NCBI RefSeq assembly: GCF_900168295.1
Contig: NZ_FVZL01000002.1
Span: 124,001-188,000 of the forward strand
DNA: 64,000 nt
Direction of reading: 5' to 3'
From: Arthrobacter sp. P2b
Lineage (GTDB): Bacteria; Actinomycetota; Actinomycetes; Actinomycetales; Micrococcaceae
In this document: piece after piece, positions 62,222-64,000 of the stretch
Layout of the letters: each line of letters starts with the position of its first letter
Position numbering within the stretch: position 1 is the stretch's first letter
The notes under the pieces: model-generated
Databases searched by the model: none
The model's input: only the letters and a program-made list of their open reading frames with translations
What the model was told of the DNA's origin: nothing
Position numbers and translations under genes: made by a program

Positions 62222-62597
62222 GCCTAGGTGCCAGTTGAAAGACCCTCACCGGGAGGCTAATCGGACAGGTCATACGAGCTTTCGGTGGCCAGGGCCGCAC
62301 GTAGGCGAGAACCCGAGGCACTGCACCCCTTCCATCGACCAGCTATCGGGCGACGTGCGGGCAGTCCTCTTCAGAGCCGGCCACCGGGAGCAGGGGCGTC
62401 TCTCGCGTGGCGTTGCGGCCGTCGCCCTGTATCCTGCGCCTGGAATCTGCTGCAAATCCGAGGACGAATTTAGGTTTAGACTTTGCCGGACAGCCGATCA
62501 GATTCTGGGGGAAATTTGCTTCGTCGTACCATCCGCGCCTCTTTGCTCATACTCACAGCCACGTTGGCATTCCTCGCCCAAGGGATGTAGCCAAAGA
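62222..62597. other. gene-free stretch after element e
   Basis: 376 bp with open frames but no ribosome site or family match. TTTAGACT near 62475 is a possible -10 region for the following membrane protein. Nothing else is recognised. Confidence 0.4.
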
Positions 62598-63173
62598 ATG
62601 TCGACAGCGCAGATCATAAACATCTCCATCACCGTATTCACGACTTTGTCCATTGCCGCCATTGCCTGGTGGGCACGCAAGCACCCCAACCGGTCCAAGG
62701 AGTATCCGGAGCAGGTCCGTATGCCAAAGGTGCTGTTGATCTTTGGCTGGCTCTGCGTGTCCGTGGGATTCCTCATGGGCCTGTTCGCCTTTACTACAGC
62801 CCGGGCACCTCTAGGTGCCCGTATTGCTTCGGTGGCGATTCTCTTGGGCGGGATGGCATTCATCACGATGTACCGCAACTTTTACGTCGCTCCGCGCGCC
62901 TATGAAGTTGCCTTTCGCAGCGTGCTCGGCAAGGAACACTTGATTGCCTATGACGACATCGTGCACTACAGCGTAGGGACGTTGAGAGGTCAGCAGTTCC
63001 TGACAGTGAAATCCGTTCATGGTGTCAAGCTCAGCCTGAACATGAGTGCTTACGACATGACTCCATTGCCGGGGGCGATTGATTTCCGCAAGGTGAAAGG
63101 CCGCTGGCCCGTCAGACCCGAGGTCGATGTGACGAGCAGCCCACCGTCTTCGCTGGGAAGCCGAGAAACTTAG
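62598..63173 (+). CDS. membrane protein with a PH-like C-terminal domain
   Basis: A 191-residue protein. ATG 62598 is the first good start; the ribosome site is weak (AAAGA). Three hydrophobic spans (about residues 7-26, 44-66 and 72-90) include VLLIFGWLCVSVGFLMGLFA. The C-terminal half (FRSVLGKEHLIAYDDIVHYS, then RGQQFLTVKSVHGVKLSLNM) alternates strands in the manner of bacterial PH-like domains. Function unknown. Confidence 0.7.
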   Translation: MSTAQIINISITVFTTLSIAAIAWWARKHPNRSKEYPEQVRMPKVLLIFGWLCVSVGFLMGLFAFTTARAPLGARIASVAILLGGMAFITMYRNFYVAPRAYEVAFRSVLGKEHLIAYDDIVHYSVGTLRGQQFLTVKSVHGVKLSLNMSAYDMTPLPGAIDFRKVKGRWPVRPEVDVTSSPPSSLGSRET

Positions 63174-63314
63174 GATGGTCCTCTAAGGGATGGCGGGCCT
63201 TGTTTCCTCGGGAGAAACTGCCCGCCATTTCTCATGTCACTGCGCTGCTCTCCTTCCAACCCATCGAGCTTCCCTCCGGCGCAGGGTTCCACCATTGGGC
63301 CTCGTTGCAGGACG

Positions 63315-64000
63315 CTACCGACATGTCGCGGGCTGGAAGTAGTGATCGCTGAGCCACGACGCAACCTCGTTGCCGAGCTCGGCGCCCTGTACAGCGGCGG
63401 TGCGGAAGTGGATGCCGCCCCAGACGCGAGAATCAATGACCTCCTGTATCGCCGCGGAGAACCCGTCGAAGTGCCGTGGCTCGCCCGGGAAGCGACCGGA
63501 GTTCACGTCGAAGGCGACCTCGTCCGTGCCGAAGAACTCCTGCGCCGCGGAGAGAGTCGCGCCGCTGACGCAGCCGTGACCAGACGGGTGCTCCGGGAAC
63601 GGCGGTGTGCCGAGCTGCGGGACGGTCACTGTCGATGCATCGAAGAGCGGTTTCCATGTCGGATCGGCTGCCGTCTCCGGATTGCCGTCGGTGTCGGCTT
63701 CGCGAATCGCCGCCATCGGACGCCAGAAGTTCCAGTAGTACCTGTCGTTCCAGCAAGCCACCGCGCCATCAGCGGCGGCGAGGTTGGTCATTGCGAAGAG
63801 TCGAGCCGCGTCGGGCAGGTCAAGTCCGTGCTTTACGGCGAGACTGCGGAACACGCCGTTCCAGAGTGCTACCGGCGCGGCTTGCCAGAAGATGGCCGCA
63901 GTGGTCTGGTCGTCGGTTCGAGTGCTACTCGCGAGCGCACCGATCTCCTTGACCTCGTTGAAGTCCGCTGTGTACTCGGCACTCCTCAGCGGGTTGGGAC
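63315..64000 (-). CDS. vanadium-dependent haloperoxidase / PAP2-family enzyme (partial)
   Basis: The reverse strand is open from the window edge to the stop at 63315 (228 codons seen; start outside). The beginning reads NPLRSAEYTADFNEVKEIGA, then IFWQAAPVALWN. NDRYYWNFWRPMAAIREADT carries the Lys/Arg-type active-site block (here Arg). PPFPEHPSGHGCVSGATLSA is the hallmark SGH segment, and a third block is RVWGGIHFRTAAVQG with Arg-His. Related proteins oxidise halides with peroxide or hydrolyse phosphate esters. The intact active-site residues suggest an active enzyme; export cannot be judged without the N terminus. Confidence 0.88.
   Translation of the reverse strand, partial: PNPLRSAEYTADFNEVKEIGALASSTRTDDQTTAAIFWQAAPVALWNGVFRSLAVKHGLDLPDAARLFAMTNLAAADGAVACWNDRYYWNFWRPMAAIREADTDGNPETAADPTWKPLFDASTVTVPQLGTPPFPEHPSGHGCVSGATLSAAQEFFGTDEVAFDVNSGRFPGEPRHFDGFSAAIQEVIDSRVWGGIHFRTAAVQGAELGNEVASWLSDHYFQPATCR

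Noticed and set aside
53848..62285. Shared 19-mer AGGTCATnnGAGCTTTCGG at 53848 and 62267
   Set aside because: 17 of 19 matches between two 10-kb stretches can arise by chance; no other copy or structure supports it.

Overview
The window is high-GC actinobacterial chromosome. Gene order and protein character point to Arthrobacter/Pseudarthrobacter or a close Micrococcaceae relative. Supporting signs are the CoaE-GrpB fusion, the rapZ-yvcK-whiA block, RbpA, OpcA beside zwf, DUF222/HNH proteins, and many start codons placed 6-7 nt after a TANNNT hexamer (leaderless transcription).

Layout. 1-6.2 kb holds a LuxR-type regulator fragment, two small proteins, Pit phosphate transport, a DHFR-like reductase and an HNH/DUF222 protein. 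6.3-20.2 kb holds a PaaI-like thioesterase, polA, an Eis-like acetyltransferase, rpsA behind a strong promoter and a short leader ORF, a GNAT/YigZ pair, coaE, uvrB, terC behind a yybP-ykoY-type manganese riboswitch, and an MFS transporter. 20.2-29.6 kb holds an S33 peptidase, a GNAT, a DUF3516 helicase, tam and a heterodimeric ABC exporter with its own YtrA-type regulator. 29.6-39.1 kb holds uvrA, a HAD/PlsC pair, uvrC, rapZ, yvcK and whiA. 39.2-44.1 kb holds sodA, gap-pgk-tpiA-secG and rbpA. 44.1-52.3 kb is a reverse-strand pentose-phosphate operon, tkt-tal-pgi-zwf-opcA-pgl, divergent from ctaB. Glycolysis and the pentose-phosphate route therefore lie side by side, and all three UvrABC subunits are within 21 kb.

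54-63 kb is different: less GC-rich stretches, hypothetical and membrane or lipoprotein genes, and serine-recombinase genes and debris. The main finding is here. Five 42-bp elements (54291, 55532, 56545, 58465, 62180) share one architecture: three 10-bp arms separated by exactly 6 bp, always F-R-R on one strand. The F-R part is a 26-bp dyad laid out like Hin/Gin/Cin crossover sites (12+2+12), and the third arm repeats the second directly. The elements divide the region into small cargo modules. One module carries an intact resolvase/invertase-family recombinase, and one element lies about 60 bp upstream of a decayed resolvase gene, the classic position of a res site. I infer a recombinase-driven cassette array, comparable in logic to Xer pdif modules but with a serine recombinase. 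Two modules carry related lipoproteins with a nearly identical internal DNA patch. The last gene, cut by the window end, is a vanadium-haloperoxidase/PAP2-type enzyme.
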